Shown here one piece after another: positions 11,556 to 20,637 of a DNA stretch of 49,347 nucleotides (positions within the stretch are counted from its first letter, which is position 1; each line of letters opens with the position of its first letter). This DNA comes from Bradyrhizobium sp. Its GTDB lineage: Bacteria > Pseudomonadota > Alphaproteobacteria > Rhizobiales > Beijerinckiaceae. The translations under genes and the position numbers were made by a program. The stretch lies in contig SSMV01000141.1 in the NCBI GenBank assembly GCA_004799435.1, forward strand, positions 1 through 49,347. The letters are read 5' to 3'. Below the pieces are notes generated by a model, which had not been told where the DNA came from, did no database searches, and worked only from the letters and a program-made list of their open reading frames with translations.

Positions 11556-12605
11556 ATGCGTTTGTTGGTCACCGGCGGCGCTGGGTTCATCGGGTCGGCC
11601 CTCGTTCGTCGTGCGATTGCCGAGGGCGACGAAGCGCTGGTGCTCGACAAGCTCACCTATGCCGGCAATCTGGCCTCGCTGGCGCCTGTGGCCCACAGCC
11701 CAGGCTACAAATTCATCCAGGCCGACATCTGCGACCGGGCGGCGGTCAAGGCGGCCTTCGAGCAAATCCGCCCTGACGCCGTGCTGCATCTTGCGGCGGA
11801 GAGCCATGTCGATCGCTCGATCGAAGCCCCGGCGGCCTTTATCGAGACCAATGTCGTGGGAAGTTTCGTCATGCTGTCGGAGGCGCTCGCCTATTGGCGC
11901 GGGCTCAGGGGCGAGGCGAGCGCGCGTTTCCGCTTCCTGCAGGTTTCCACCGACGAGGTGTTTGGCTCGCTGGGCGCCGAAGGCTTGTTCGACGAGAACA
12001 GTCCCTACCGGCCCAATTCGCCCTATTCCGCCTCGAAGGCGAGCGCCGATCATCTGGCGCGCGCCTGGCGGCGCACCTATGGGCTGCCGACGATCCTCAC
12101 CAATTGCTCGAACAATTACGGGCCCTATCATTTTCCCGAAAAGCTGATTCCGCTAACGATCCTGAACGCGGTGGAAGGCCGGCCGCTGCCGGTTTACGGA
12201 CGCGGCGAGAACATTCGCGACTGGCTCTATGTCGAAGACCACGCGGCGGCGCTGCTGCTCACGGCGCGGCGGGGCGAAGCCGGCGAGACCTACAATGTCG
12301 GCGCGAGATGCGAGCGGCGCAATCTCGATGTCGTCCATGCGATCTGCGACATCCTCGACGCCATTCGTCCCAAGCCGCGCGGCTCCTATCGCGCGCAGAT
12401 CGAATTCGTCGCCGACCGGCCCGGCCACGATCTGCGCTACGCAATCGACGCAACGAAGATCGAACGCGAGCTGGGCTGGAGGGCGCAGGAGACTTTCGAA
12501 ACGGGTTTGGAAAAGACGGTGCGCTGGTATCTCGACAATCCCGACTGGTGGGGCGCCATTCGCTCGGGCAAATATCGCGGCAAGCCGCTAGGGGCGGACG
12601 CGTGA
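11556..12605 (+). CDS. rfbB: dTDP-glucose 4,6-dehydratase
   Basis: Converts dTDP-D-glucose to dTDP-4-keto-6-deoxy-D-glucose, step two of dTDP-L-rhamnose synthesis, in the cytoplasm. The 349-aa length is typical. The NAD-binding Rossmann motif is at the N-terminus ([10 protein letters not shown], residues 5-14), the active-site STDEVFG at 131-137, and the catalytic Tyr157 and Lys161 are in [19 protein letters not shown] and [12 protein letters not shown] are further family hallmarks. It leads a tight rfbB-rfbC-rfbD-rfbA operon (gap to rfbC 25 bp). Sugar products would feed lipopolysaccharide or exopolysaccharide; no glycosyltransferases lie nearby. Confidence 0.96.
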   Translation: MRLLVTGGAGFIGSALVRRAIAEGDEALVLDKLTYAGNLASLAPVAHSPGYKFIQADICDRAAVKAAFEQIRPDAVLHLAAESHVDRSIEAPAAFIETNVVGSFVMLSEALAYWRGLRGEASARFRFLQVSTDEVFGSLGAEGLFDENSPYRPNSPYSASKASADHLARAWRRTYGLPTILTNCSNNYGPYHFPEKLIPLTILNAVEGRPLPVYGRGENIRDWLYVEDHAAALLLTARRGEAGETYNVGARCERRNLDVVHAICDILDAIRPKPRGSYRAQIEFVADRPGHDLRYAIDATKIERELGWRAQETFETGLEKTVRWYLDNPDWWGAIRSGKYRGKPLGADA

Positions 12606-12630
12606 GGGGCGGAAACCAGGGATTTCGGTC

Positions 12631-13185
12631 GTGAGGGTTGAAAACACTGCGCTGGCGGATGTGAAGATCGTCACGCCCAAGCGATTCGACGATCCGCGCG
12701 GATTTTTTTCCGAGGTCTATAATGAGGCGGCCTGGCGCGCGGCCGGCTTGCCTCATCATTTCGTGCAGGACAATCATTCCCTCTCGCTCACTGCGGGAAC
12801 GATCCGCGGCTTGCATTTTCAGCTCGCGCCGCATGCGCAAATCAAGCTGGTGCGCGTCACGCGCGGTCGCGTTCTCGATGTGGCCGTCGATCTGCGCCGT
12901 TCGTCGCCAAGTTTTGGCCGACATGTGGCGATCGAACTGTCGGATGAGAACTGGACGCAGTTGCTCGCGCCGGTCGGATTCGCGCATGGCTTTTGCACGC
13001 TGAGCGAGAACGCCGAGGTGCTTTACAAAGTCTCCGATTTCCATTCGCCCGCGCATGATCGTGGCCTCGCCTGGGACGATCCCGATCTGGCGATCGCCTG
13101 GCCGATCCGGCCCGCGCAAGCGGTGCTCTCCGAAAAAGATCGCAATTGGCCGCGTCTGCGCGACCTTGCCGAGCTGTTTCCGTGA
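12631..13185 (+). CDS. rfbC: dTDP-4-dehydrorhamnose 3,5-epimerase
   Basis: Epimerises dTDP-4-keto-6-deoxyglucose at C3 and C5 to dTDP-4-keto-L-rhamnose. The 184-aa cupin-fold protein starts at GTG 12631 and has the signature GTIRGLHFQ with catalytic His62, Lys72 and Tyr132 (in LYKVSD) and FAHGFCTL. Length and motif order match RmlC. It lies between rfbB and rfbD with short gaps (25 and 7 bp), which supports co-transcription and co-regulation. Confidence 0.95.
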   Translation: MRVENTALADVKIVTPKRFDDPRGFFSEVYNEAAWRAAGLPHHFVQDNHSLSLTAGTIRGLHFQLAPHAQIKLVRVTRGRVLDVAVDLRRSSPSFGRHVAIELSDENWTQLLAPVGFAHGFCTLSENAEVLYKVSDFHSPAHDRGLAWDDPDLAIAWPIRPAQAVLSEKDRNWPRLRDLAELFP

Positions 13186-13192
13186 CGGACCC

Positions 13193-14074
13193 ATGCGCAT
13201 CGTCGTGACCGGCAAACATGGACAGGTAGCGAGCGCGCTGCGCCAGCGCGCGCCGCGCGGCGTTGAGATCGTCGCAATCGGTCGGCCGGAGGTCGACATC
13301 GCTGACCGCGCCGAGGTCATGCGCGCCTTTGACGGCCTCGTCTGCGACGCGGTCGTCAACGCCGCCGCCTATACCGCGGTCGATCGGGCCGAGGCGGAGC
13401 CCGATGCGGCGATGCGGGTCAACGCCGATGGCGCGGCTTACGTCGCCGAAGCGGCGGCCAAGCTTGGCGTTCCGCTCCTGCACCTTTCGACCGACTATGT
13501 CTTCAACGGCAGGCTCGACCGTCCTTATCGCGAGGACGACATAATCGCGCCGGCGACTGCCTATGGGCGATCGAAGGCGGCGGGCGAAGGTCGCGTCGCG
13601 GCGACCCATCCCCGCTGCGTCATCTTGCGCACCGCATGGGTCTATAGTCCGTTCGGCGCCAATTTCATGCGCACGATGCTCCGCCTTGCCGAGACGCGCG
13701 ACGAAATCGCCGTCGTCGACGATCAGCGCGGCAATCCGACCAGCGCGCTCGATCTTGCCGACGCCTTGCTGATTGTCGCGCGCCGTCTCGTCGAGGACGC
13801 GTCGCCGCAACTCGACGGCCTTTTCCATCTCGCCGGAACCGGCGAAGCGAGCTGGGCGGATGTCGCCGAGGCGACATTCGCAGCCGCCGCCCGGCTTGGC
13901 CGTCGGCCAGTGAAGGTGAAGCGCATCGCGAGCGCCGAATATCCGACCGCCGCGCCGCGCCCGCGCAATTCGCGGCTCAATACTTCGAAGTTCGCCGCGG
14001 CCTATGGATTTTCGCTGCCGGAATGGACACAGTCCCTCCCGGTTTGTGTCGAGCGCTCGCTCGCGGAAGACTAG
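13193..14074 (+). CDS. rfbD: dTDP-4-dehydrorhamnose reductase
   Basis: NADPH-dependent reductase that makes dTDP-L-rhamnose in the last pathway step. The start at ATG 13193 gives 293 aa and opens with the dinucleotide-binding [13 protein letters not shown]; an upstream in-frame ATG would overlap rfbC by 130 bp and is not needed. STDYVFNG and the catalytic YGRSK (Tyr and Lys of the SDR pair) are present, as is [13 protein letters not shown]. It starts 7 bp after rfbC and ends 13 bp before rfbA. Confidence 0.95.
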   Translation: MRIVVTGKHGQVASALRQRAPRGVEIVAIGRPEVDIADRAEVMRAFDGLVCDAVVNAAAYTAVDRAEAEPDAAMRVNADGAAYVAEAAAKLGVPLLHLSTDYVFNGRLDRPYREDDIIAPATAYGRSKAAGEGRVAATHPRCVILRTAWVYSPFGANFMRTMLRLAETRDEIAVVDDQRGNPTSALDLADALLIVARRLVEDASPQLDGLFHLAGTGEASWADVAEATFAAAARLGRRPVKVKRIASAEYPTAAPRPRNSRLNTSKFAAAYGFSLPEWTQSLPVCVERSLAED

Positions 14075-14087
14075 AAGGGGCGCGCCG

Positions 14088-14960
14088 ATGCGCGGCATCA
14101 TATTGGCGGGCGGCAGCGGCACGCGCCTGCATCCGATGACACTGGGCGCATCCAAGCAGCTGTTGCCGGTCTACGACAAACCGCTGATTTATTACCCGCT
14201 AAGCACGCTGATGCTGGCGGGGATCCGCGACATCCTCCTGATTTCGACGCCGGACGATCTGCCGCGCTTCAGGCGCGTACTCGGTTCGGGCGCGCAATGG
14301 GGTCTGAGACTCGCTTACGCCGAGCAGCCGCGCCCCGAGGGGCTCGCTCAAGCCTATGTGATCGGCGCGTCCTTCGTCGAAGGCTCGCCGTCGGCTCTGG
14401 TTCTCGGCGACAATATTTTCTACGGCCACGGCCTCACCGAGATCCTCGGCGAAGCCGTCGGGCTCAAGGAAGGCGCAACGGTGTTCGCCTATCGCGTCAG
14501 CGACCCCGAGCGCTACGGCATCGTTGAATTTGGCGCCGATGGCGAGCCCTTGTCGATTGAGGAGAAGCCGGTCGCGCCAAAATCGCACTGGGCGGTCACG
14601 GGACTCTATTTTTATGATCGCGAGGCGCCGGCGATCGCCGCACGACTCAAGAAATCGGCGCGCGGCGAATATGAAATCACCGATCTCAACAAAGCCTATC
14701 TGGAGCGCGGCGCGCTTGCCGTCCGCCGTCTTGGTCGCGGCTTCGCCTGGCTCGACACCGGCACGCCGGCCGCCCTGTTGCAGGCCGCGCAATATGTTCA
14801 CGCGGTCGAACAGCGCCAGGGGCAGCAGATCGCCTGTCTGGAGGAGATCGCTTTCGCAAGAGGCTGGATCGATATCGAGGAGGTCAGGCGCGCCGCCGCG
14901 CGGTTGTCGAAGAGCAGCTACGGCGCCTATCTCGCCGCGCTCGCCGAACAACGCGAATGA
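14088..14960 (+). CDS. rfbA: Glucose-1-phosphate thymidylyltransferase
   Basis: Makes dTDP-glucose from dTTP and glucose-1-phosphate, the first committed step of dTDP-L-rhamnose synthesis and the pathway's feedback-controlled point. The 290-aa product from ATG 14088 (AGAAGGGG ribosome-binding site) opens with the nucleotidyltransferase motif [11 protein letters not shown] and continues with [30 protein letters not shown] and VEEKP-type [10 protein letters not shown] and WLDTGTP, all RmlA hallmarks. It is the last gene of the rhamnose operon; a convergent PRC-barrel gene lies 31 bp beyond. Confidence 0.96.
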   Translation: MRGIILAGGSGTRLHPMTLGASKQLLPVYDKPLIYYPLSTLMLAGIRDILLISTPDDLPRFRRVLGSGAQWGLRLAYAEQPRPEGLAQAYVIGASFVEGSPSALVLGDNIFYGHGLTEILGEAVGLKEGATVFAYRVSDPERYGIVEFGADGEPLSIEEKPVAPKSHWAVTGLYFYDREAPAIAARLKKSARGEYEITDLNKAYLERGALAVRRLGRGFAWLDTGTPAALLQAAQYVHAVEQRQGQQIACLEEIAFARGWIDIEEVRRAAARLSKSSYGAYLAALAEQRE

Positions 14961-14991
14961 TATTCGTCGAGCCGGAGGCGGACGTCGGCCA

Positions 14992-15360
14992 TCAGTGCGT
15001 CCAATAGGGTTCGACGTGGTAATAGCGATGCAGTTTCGCTTCCTCGTCGCTGTCGGGGAAATCGGGAAGTTGTTCCGGCGCGAAGCCCGGCGCCTCTTCC
15101 AGTTCGGCCTTCGACAGATGCACCTCATAGCCGCCGAGCGCCGATCCATAGGTCAGAGCGGACCATGGAAGTGGATAGAGCCTCTTGCCGATGCCTAAGA
15201 AGCCGCCGAGCGACACCACGGCGTAAATCAGCTTTCCCGTCCGCTTGTCGATCACCACGTCATAAATCACGCCGATCTCGTCGCCTCCCGCGTCATAGAC
15301 CGCGGTGCCGGCGATTTTCCGCCCCGCGATAAGGGGGGAGGCCTCTCTGATGAAATCCAT
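14992..15360 (-). CDS. Cytoplasmic PRC-barrel domain protein
   Basis: A 122-aa protein started at ATG 15360, with GGGAGA as ribosome-binding site; an upstream in-frame extension to 15423 would run into the promoter and is rejected. It opens MDFIREASPLIAGRKIAGTA, and the PRC-barrel core follows (DEIGVIYDVVIDKRTGKLIY, VSLGGFLGIGKRLYPLPWSAL). The last third is acidic and ends in YYHVEPYWTH. PRC barrels act as small adaptor folds; stand-alone versions are common stress-induced proteins in Hyphomicrobiales. A perfect EcfG-type promoter ends 36 bp upstream of the start, so it is predicted to be a general stress response gene. Confidence 0.85.
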   Translation of the reverse strand: MDFIREASPLIAGRKIAGTAVYDAGGDEIGVIYDVVIDKRTGKLIYAVVSLGGFLGIGKRLYPLPWSALTYGSALGGYEVHLSKAELEEAPGFAPEQLPDFPDSDEEAKLHRYYHVEPYWTH

Positions 15361-15395
15361 CCCAAATCTCCCTGCGCCGTCCGGTTTGCCGTTAC

Positions 15396-15420
15396 AACGG
15401 CGAGCGGCGCGAGCGGTTCC
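15396..15420 (-). promoter_or_regulatory. EcfG-type promoter for the PRC-barrel gene
   Basis: On the minus strand: GGAAC (15420-15416), 16 bp, CGTT (15399-15396), a perfect match to the alphaproteobacterial EcfG consensus, 35 bp before the start codon at 15360. Confidence 0.85.
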
Positions 15421-15539
15421 CATCTTGGGCCTCCCCGGCGCGCGAAGCGCATTCTCCAGCCGTGGGATGGATCGTTTTCGGCGAATTGGCGTTTAGCGTC
15501 GGGTCGATTCCCCGATCGCTGGGCGCCAGGGAGGCTGAC

Positions 15540-15932
15540 ATGCGCGGATCGCTGATGGCGGCTTTGAGCGTCGCATTCCTGGGCGGCGCAGCGCTTGCCG
15601 CGACGGCCCCGCAATTCGTTAGCCTGCAGGCTTCCGATATGCTGAGTTCGAATCTCGTCGGGCTCGATATTCGCGACGACGCCGGTCACGACATCGGCAA
15701 GATTCAGGACATCGCCTTCGACGGCTCCAAGGCGGTGAAGGGCTATGTGGTGGCGGTCGGCGGCTTTCTCGGCGTCGGCGCCCGCTTTGTTGTTGTCGAC
15801 ACCGCATCGGTGAGCTTCGACTACGACGCCGCCGCCAAGACCTGGCGCGCCAGCATGGACACGTCGGTCGATCAGCTTAAGTCCGCCCCCACTTTCCGGT
15901 ATCAGGGGCGGTGGAACGGCCCGAGGAGTTAG
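15540..15932 (+). CDS. Exported PRC-barrel domain protein
   Basis: A 130-aa protein from ATG 15540 with an AGGGAGG ribosome-binding site. It has a signal peptide (MRGSLMAALSVAFLGGAALAA) and then a PRC-barrel core: LVGLDIRDDAGHDIGKIQDI and VAVGGFLGVGARFVVVDTASV. Predicted periplasmic. It is divergent from the cytoplasmic PRC-barrel gene, so the window carries a compartment-split pair of the same fold. No EcfG promoter was found in its own upstream 120 bp, so its control differs from its neighbour. Confidence 0.82.
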   Translation: MRGSLMAALSVAFLGGAALAATAPQFVSLQASDMLSSNLVGLDIRDDAGHDIGKIQDIAFDGSKAVKGYVVAVGGFLGVGARFVVVDTASVSFDYDAAAKTWRASMDTSVDQLKSAPTFRYQGRWNGPRS

Positions 15933-16017
15933 AGCGTCGAGCCGTCAGCCATGATATTTTTAAGCCGCAATGCCCGCTGCGCGTCACGCATCGGCGAATG
16001 TCATTACAGCGAGCCTC

Positions 16018-17037
16018 ATGCGCAAATTCACCTGTCCGACCTGCGACACGCGTCTCTATTTTGAGAATTTCGTCTGCGAGACGTGCAGCTCTTCGCTGGC
16101 CTTCGATCCGCGTACGCAAGGATTCGAACGGCTCGACGGGGAGGAATCCGTCCTCGCCTGCGGCAATCGCAACCTCAATGTCTGCAATTGGCGCAAGGCC
16201 AATGCGGAGGACGCGTTCTGTCAATCGTGCCGCCTCGATCGAACGATTCCGCGGCTGAACGACGAGGCCAATGTCGAACTGTGGCGGCGTCTCGAGTTCG
16301 CCAAGCGTCGGGTGCTTTACGATCTCGGACGTTTGGGGCTTACGACGCCGGCGCGCGGGGACGGCTTGGAACTGGGCCTCGCCTTCGATTTTCTCGCTGC
16401 CGCCGACGGCAATGTCGTCACGGGCCACGACGGCGGCTTGATCACAATCAATCTCGCCGAGGCGGATGACGCGCGCCGCGAGCAAATCAGAACCGATCTG
16501 CACGAGCCCTATCGCACCCTGGTCGGTCATTTTCGCCATGAGTGCGGCCACTATCTCTGGCAGCGTTTCGTCGTCTCTGGCGAAGAGCTTGAGCGTTTCC
16601 GCGCCGTCTTCGGCGACGAGCGGCGTGATTACGCCCAAGCCTTGCGCGATCACTATGCGCGTCCGCCCGAGTGGCGCACGCAATTCGTCTCCGATTATGC
16701 CGCGTCGCACCCCTGGGAGGACTGGGCGGAATGCGCCGCCCATTATCTCCATATCGTCTCGACGCTCGACACGTTCATCAGTTCGCCGCTTGGGGCGCCA
16801 GAGCGCGCCAAGCCGGTGGACGATCCCTATCGGGAGAGCGATTTCGACGCGGTCCTGAGCCAGTGGTTCCCGCTTGCCGAGTCGCTCAACGAGCTCAACC
16901 GCTCGATGGGACTTCACGATCCCTATCCATTCGTGCTGACGCCGGCGACGATCGAGAAGCTGCGTCTCGTTCAGCAGATCCTTCGCCGTGCAGCGGCGTC
17001 CGACGCGACAATGGCGCACGCCGACGCTGTCGGCTAA
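16018..17037 (+). CDS. Zinc-ribbon putative zinc metallopeptidase
   Basis: A 339-aa protein when started at MRKFTCPTCD (ATG 16018), the usual opening of this family; an in-frame ATG at 15970 would add 16 poorly conserved residues. The N-terminus holds two CxxC-type zinc-ribbon pairs (CPTC, CETC) and a further Cys set (CGN, CNW, CQSC). A gluzincin-like HECGHY motif lies near residue 178, with downstream WEDWAECAAHYLHI that could supply a third zinc ligand. This matches the uncharacterised family annotated as putative zinc-binding metallopeptidase, common in Proteobacteria. No signal peptide; cytoplasmic. Substrate unknown. Confidence 0.83.
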   Translation: MRKFTCPTCDTRLYFENFVCETCSSSLAFDPRTQGFERLDGEESVLACGNRNLNVCNWRKANAEDAFCQSCRLDRTIPRLNDEANVELWRRLEFAKRRVLYDLGRLGLTTPARGDGLELGLAFDFLAAADGNVVTGHDGGLITINLAEADDARREQIRTDLHEPYRTLVGHFRHECGHYLWQRFVVSGEELERFRAVFGDERRDYAQALRDHYARPPEWRTQFVSDYAASHPWEDWAECAAHYLHIVSTLDTFISSPLGAPERAKPVDDPYRESDFDAVLSQWFPLAESLNELNRSMGLHDPYPFVLTPATIEKLRLVQQILRRAAASDATMAHADAVG

Positions 17038-17093
17038 CCGCGGCGAGAGGCGTTCCCGGTCGATCTAGCCGCCGCCGCCTCAACGTCGCCGCG

Positions 17094-17119
17094 GGAACCA
17101 TTTTCGACCTCTGGCGGTT
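17094..17119 (+). promoter_or_regulatory. Possible EcfG-type promoter (one mismatch)
   Basis: GGAAC, 17 bp, GGTT (or 16 bp then CGGT). It lies about 207 bp before the small membrane protein gene at 17326, farther than the other sites. Weak candidate for that gene and the kinase behind it. Confidence 0.4.
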
Positions 17120-17325
17120 TTATCGATGTGATTAGGCGGCGGATCAGCGCCAAAGCTATCGATTTCGGAAGTTGCTAACCGTCCCGCGCCCGCGCGCTTT
17201 CCCCCGGCGCGGCAGCGACGATGCATTGACCCTCCCTGCATTCGTCATCGGCGCGGGACGGTTGGCGACATGTCCCGCTGACGTGAACAGATCGGTTTGC
17301 GTCCTCGTCAAGAGGAGATTGTCCT

Positions 17326-17514
17326 ATGCGCACATTGCTCGCTTTGGCGGTTATCATCTATCTCGTTGGCGTCGGCATGGCCTTGTCGCCAACGATTCGA
17401 TCGCAATGGACCAGCGCCCCGGCGCCCGAACTTGTCGCCAGCGTCACGCAGGAACTGCCGGGCGCGCTCGCCTGGCCGGCGCGTAGCGTGCGGGCCATCG
17501 ACGGTCAGAACTGA
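17326..17514 (+). CDS. Small single-span membrane protein, paralogue of the one at 34040
   Basis: A 62-aa protein with an excellent ribosome-binding site (AGAGGAG, 8 bp before ATG). Residues 1-22 form a hydrophobic helix (MRTLLALAVIIYLVGVGMAL), followed by a short polar tail with the motif PGALAWPA near residue 45. The minus-strand protein at 34040-34243 has the same layout and near-identical motifs (LVVIIYLVGVGVQLAPT and PGALAWPM), so both are real members of one family. Its function is unknown; an inner-membrane anchor or an uncleaved signal is likely. It sits 43 bp upstream of a sensor kinase gene and may share its transcript. Confidence 0.78.
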   Translation: MRTLLALAVIIYLVGVGMALSPTIRSQWTSAPAPELVASVTQELPGALAWPARSVRAIDGQN

Positions 17515-17557
17515 CGGTCGGCGATCGCGCGCAACGATCCAGCAAAAGTCTCAGCCA

Positions 17558-18760
17558 ATGACCAATCCTGACGATACGCGTCCTCAGGGAGAGGAGAGCC
17601 CTGAACGCGGCGATCCGAACCTGACCCGCGCCTCGCGGCAGCAGATTCGTCAGCACGAAATCCTCGCCGAGCTGAGCATGAGCGCCCTGCAGGGCGCGGG
17701 CTTTGAGCAGCTTCTCGCCGACACCGCGCGCCTCTCCGCCGAGGGGCTGCGCACCGAGTTCTCCAAGGTGCTTGAATATCAGCCGGCGGAGAATCGTCTT
17801 CTTGTTCGCGCCGGCGTCGGCTGGGAGCCGGGGATCGTGGGCGTCGCGACGATCGACGCCGATCTTGGATCGCCCGCCGGATTCGCGCTGCAGACCGGCA
17901 AGCCGGTGATCTCCAACCGTCTCCAGGACGAGCAGCGCTTTCGGACCCCCGACATCCTGCGGCGCCATGGCGTCCATCGCGCCATGAACGTGATCCTGCA
18001 GGGCGAGGGACGGCCCTATGGCGTGCTCGAGGTCGATAGCGCGACCGACGAGCGCTTTGTCGAGCACGACGTGGCGTTTCTGCAGAGCGCCGCCAATCTT
18101 CTCGGCATGGCGCTTGAGCGAAGACAACGCGAGTTGAATCTTGAAGCCGCGCTGGAGCGTCATCAGTTCCTGATCAAGGAAATGAATCACCGGGTGAAGA
18201 ACAGCCTGGGGATCGTCGCCGGCCTGCTGCGGCTGCAGGCGCGTGGGCTTGAGGATGCGGGTTTTAAAGCCGAGCTTGAGGAGGCGGCCCGCCGCGTCGG
18301 CGCCGTCGCCAGGGCGCATGATCAATTGTTCCAAACGCCGGAAGTCGAATGGCTCGATGTCGGGCGCTACATCGAAGCCATCTGTCGCGATTTGGACGGA
18401 AGTTTTGCCGGATGCGACATTCAGGTCGAAGCGGAGCCGCGGATCGTGTTCTCGACCGACCGGGCGATTTCAGCGGCGCTGATCGTCAATGAATTGATCG
18501 CCAATGCGGTCAAACACGCCCATCCTGGCGCGGAGGCCGGGCCAGTCCGGGTTCGTGTCGCCAGCGCCGACGAGAACGAAATCCTGATCTCGGTGCGCGA
18601 CGAGGGCGACGGATTGCCAGCGGGCTTTCAACTTGGCAGGACCAGGGGACTGGGCATGCGGATCGTCAGTGCGCTGGTCGAGCAGATTAAAGGCGTCCTG
18701 ACGATCCTCGAGCACAGGCCGGGCGTCGAATTCGTCGTCACCGCGCCGCGAGAAGGCTAG
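17558..18760 (+). CDS. GAF-domain sensor histidine kinase, HisKA_2 type
   Basis: A 400-aa soluble kinase starting MTNPDDTRPQGEESPERGD. A GAF sensor domain spans about 35-185 (AGVGWEPGIVG, GFALQTGKPVISNRL, GVLEVDSATDERFVEHD). The H-box follows with His211 in EMNHRVKNSLGIVAGLLRLQ, the HisKA_2 dimerisation signature, then the ATPase domain with NELIANAVKHA and DEGDGLPAGF. This kinase class commonly feeds PhyR in the general stress response. No membrane segment, so it would sense a cytoplasmic cue. It ends 19 bp from a convergent nepR paralogue. Cognate regulator is inferred, not shown. Confidence 0.88.
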   Translation: MTNPDDTRPQGEESPERGDPNLTRASRQQIRQHEILAELSMSALQGAGFEQLLADTARLSAEGLRTEFSKVLEYQPAENRLLVRAGVGWEPGIVGVATIDADLGSPAGFALQTGKPVISNRLQDEQRFRTPDILRRHGVHRAMNVILQGEGRPYGVLEVDSATDERFVEHDVAFLQSAANLLGMALERRQRELNLEAALERHQFLIKEMNHRVKNSLGIVAGLLRLQARGLEDAGFKAELEEAARRVGAVARAHDQLFQTPEVEWLDVGRYIEAICRDLDGSFAGCDIQVEAEPRIVFSTDRAISAALIVNELIANAVKHAHPGAEAGPVRVRVASADENEILISVRDEGDGLPAGFQLGRTRGLGMRIVSALVEQIKGVLTILEHRPGVEFVVTAPREG

Positions 18761-18779
18761 AGTCTGGCGTTGATCAGGA

Positions 18780-18992
18780 TCATGACTCTTCTCGATCGCC
18801 ATCGAGTCGATTGAGCAGCTTCAGAAGTCGCTTCGGGATGGGCTGGGCGAGCGCCTCGTCATACATCGCCTTTAATTGACGAGCGATGGCGTCCTCCACG
18901 CCGCCGGTCGCCGCCGGCGCGTCGTCGTCGACAGGCGCCGCTTTAGCGTCGGCCTTCGATCGCCCGCGCATGGTCTTGTCGCCCAACTGCAT
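18780..18992 (-). CDS. NepR-family anti-sigma factor, second copy
   Basis: A 70-aa protein (start MQLGDKTMRGRSKADAK; the internal ATG at 18971 is an alternative giving 63 aa). The C-terminal half is a clear NepR domain: AIARQLKAMYDEALAQPIPK then RLLKLLNRLD, closely resembling the NepR at 25809-26030 (ISRHLKLMYDTVAGQPIPDR, FLELLNQLD). NepR binds EcfG until phosphorylated PhyR takes its place. This copy lies 142 bp downstream of an HWE kinase gene on the same strand, away from phyR and ecfG, and probably shares the kinase's transcript. It may act as a modulator or on a different EcfG paralogue; that is inference. Confidence 0.85.
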   Translation of the reverse strand: MQLGDKTMRGRSKADAKAAPVDDDAPAATGGVEDAIARQLKAMYDEALAQPIPKRLLKLLNRLDGDREES

Positions 18993-19134
18993 TCCCCACA
19001 CCGCATCTTCAGGCGCGCCGCCGCAACCGTCGCGCGCCGGGACGGCCGCGCATAATGCAAGAAAACGGGCCGGCGAGGAGGCGTTAAGGAGAGCGAAGCG
19101 AGGGCCGATGCGCGCGGCGCCGGGTGCGCGCACG

Positions 19135-20637
19135 TCACCCCGTCGCGGCGGCGCGGGAATCCCAGCGGGTCACGATCTCGTTCACCGGCGCGCGCAACCG
19201 CCAAACCGCGCCTGCGGGATCGAACTCCAGATTCGCAGAAGCATGCAGACCTTCGGCGACCATGCCCTCGATCAGCACGCTGCCGAATCCACGAATGGAT
19301 TGAGGATCGACCGGCGGACCGCCGCGTTCGCGCCAGGTCATATCCAGAGAGGGTTCGTCGATATCCTCGTCGATTCGCCAATCGACCTCGACCTTGCCGC
19401 CGTCATTTGAGAAGGCGCCATAGGCGACGGCGTTGTTGAAGAGTTCGCGCAACGCCAGGCCGAGCGTTTGCGCCGATGTCGGACTCAAGAGCACCGTCGG
19501 CCCGGTGAGCGCGAAACGCTTTTTGCGATCCGCAGCCGGAAGGGTTACCTGCGCCAGCACCAGCGCTTCGAGTGGAACGCCGCGCCAGTTCTGACCGATC
19601 AGCAGGTCCTGACTGGCGAGCAAGCCCAGCAGTCGCTCCGAGAATTTTTCCTCGAATTGGCGCGCGGTCTTTGTGGAGGTCAGAGTTCGCCGGGCGATCG
19701 CCAGCGCGACGGCCAATAGATTGCGCGACCGGTGATTGACCTCGGTCATCAGGAACTTGACGTTTTCTTCGCGCAGCTTCTGGTCGTGAATGTCGGTGGT
19801 CGTCCCGTACCATTTGACGATCGTCCCGTCGGCGTCAGACAGCGGCGCCGCGCGGCTGAGATGCCACCTGTAGCCGTCGCCGATCGCCATGAGGCGGTGT
19901 TCCATCTGATAGGGCGTGCCGGCCTCGCTCGCCTCCAGCCATGCCTCGGCGGTGGCGCGCCGGTCTTCGGGATGGATGAAGGACGCCCAATCCACCCGGC
20001 TGAGCGCGCCGGTTCCGTAGCGCTCGCGCCGCGCATTCGTATAGTCGATGCGGCCATCGGGCCCGGCGGTCCAGACAAGTTGCGGCAAGCTGTCGGCGAG
20101 CAGACGGAAGCGCTCTTCGCTCGACTTCAGATCCCCTTCGACGCGCTTCTGCCGGATCGCCCGCTCACCCAATAATTTCGAGACCCCGGCGAGCGCCTGC
20201 GACAATTTGTCGAATTCGCGCACGCCACTGGGCGTCGGCGCGACGGGGGCGGCGCTGAAAACATGCTCAGCTTCGGCCTGCAACGTCCGGACCTGCCCTG
20301 CGAGGCGTCGACCGATGAAGATCGACAAGGCTAGGCTCATGACCAATGCGCCGGCCGTCACAATCATCATGAGACGGGGCGCGCCCCAGGCGGTCGTGAA
20401 CCCATCGGCGCCGTGGGACATGCCGACGATACAGCCGAGCATCAGCGCCATCGCGGCGATCAGCGGCAGAGCAACTGCGAGGGCCGCGGCGGCGAGGCGC
20501 CAATTGAGCGAGCGAGTCGTGCGCCAAGACGGCGACGGCCGACGGGTCTGGCCGCCGAGCCGGAGGCGCGCAAAGTCGGAGACATCTTTGCGCCGCTGAT
20601 CCATCATCCTCTCGCGCCAGGCGAACCCATCGGACAT
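19135..20637 (-). CDS. Membrane PAS-HWE sensor histidine kinase
   Basis: A 500-aa kinase starting MSDGFAWRER (ATG 20637; the frame is open to 20712). Two transmembrane helices (about 48-72 and 88-110) flank a short loop, then a PAS domain (about 175-290) with PAC-type WYGTTTDIHDQK. The H-box has His302 in EVNHRSRNLLAVALAIARRT, and the ATPase domain has LRELFNNAVAYGA and the diagnostic WRERGG of HWE kinases. A perfect EcfG promoter lies about 220 bp upstream, so the kinase is probably both an input to and a target of the general stress response (feedback). A nepR paralogue follows. No clear periplasmic sensor domain is present. Confidence 0.88.
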   Translation of the reverse strand: MSDGFAWRERMMDQRRKDVSDFARLRLGGQTRRPSPSWRTTRSLNWRLAAAALAVALPLIAAMALMLGCIVGMSHGADGFTTAWGAPRLMMIVTAGALVMSLALSIFIGRRLAGQVRTLQAEAEHVFSAAPVAPTPSGVREFDKLSQALAGVSKLLGERAIRQKRVEGDLKSSEERFRLLADSLPQLVWTAGPDGRIDYTNARRERYGTGALSRVDWASFIHPEDRRATAEAWLEASEAGTPYQMEHRLMAIGDGYRWHLSRAAPLSDADGTIVKWYGTTTDIHDQKLREENVKFLMTEVNHRSRNLLAVALAIARRTLTSTKTARQFEEKFSERLLGLLASQDLLIGQNWRGVPLEALVLAQVTLPAADRKKRFALTGPTVLLSPTSAQTLGLALRELFNNAVAYGAFSNDGGKVEVDWRIDEDIDEPSLDMTWRERGGPPVDPQSIRGFGSVLIEGMVAEGLHASANLEFDPAGAVWRLRAPVNEIVTRWDSRAAATG

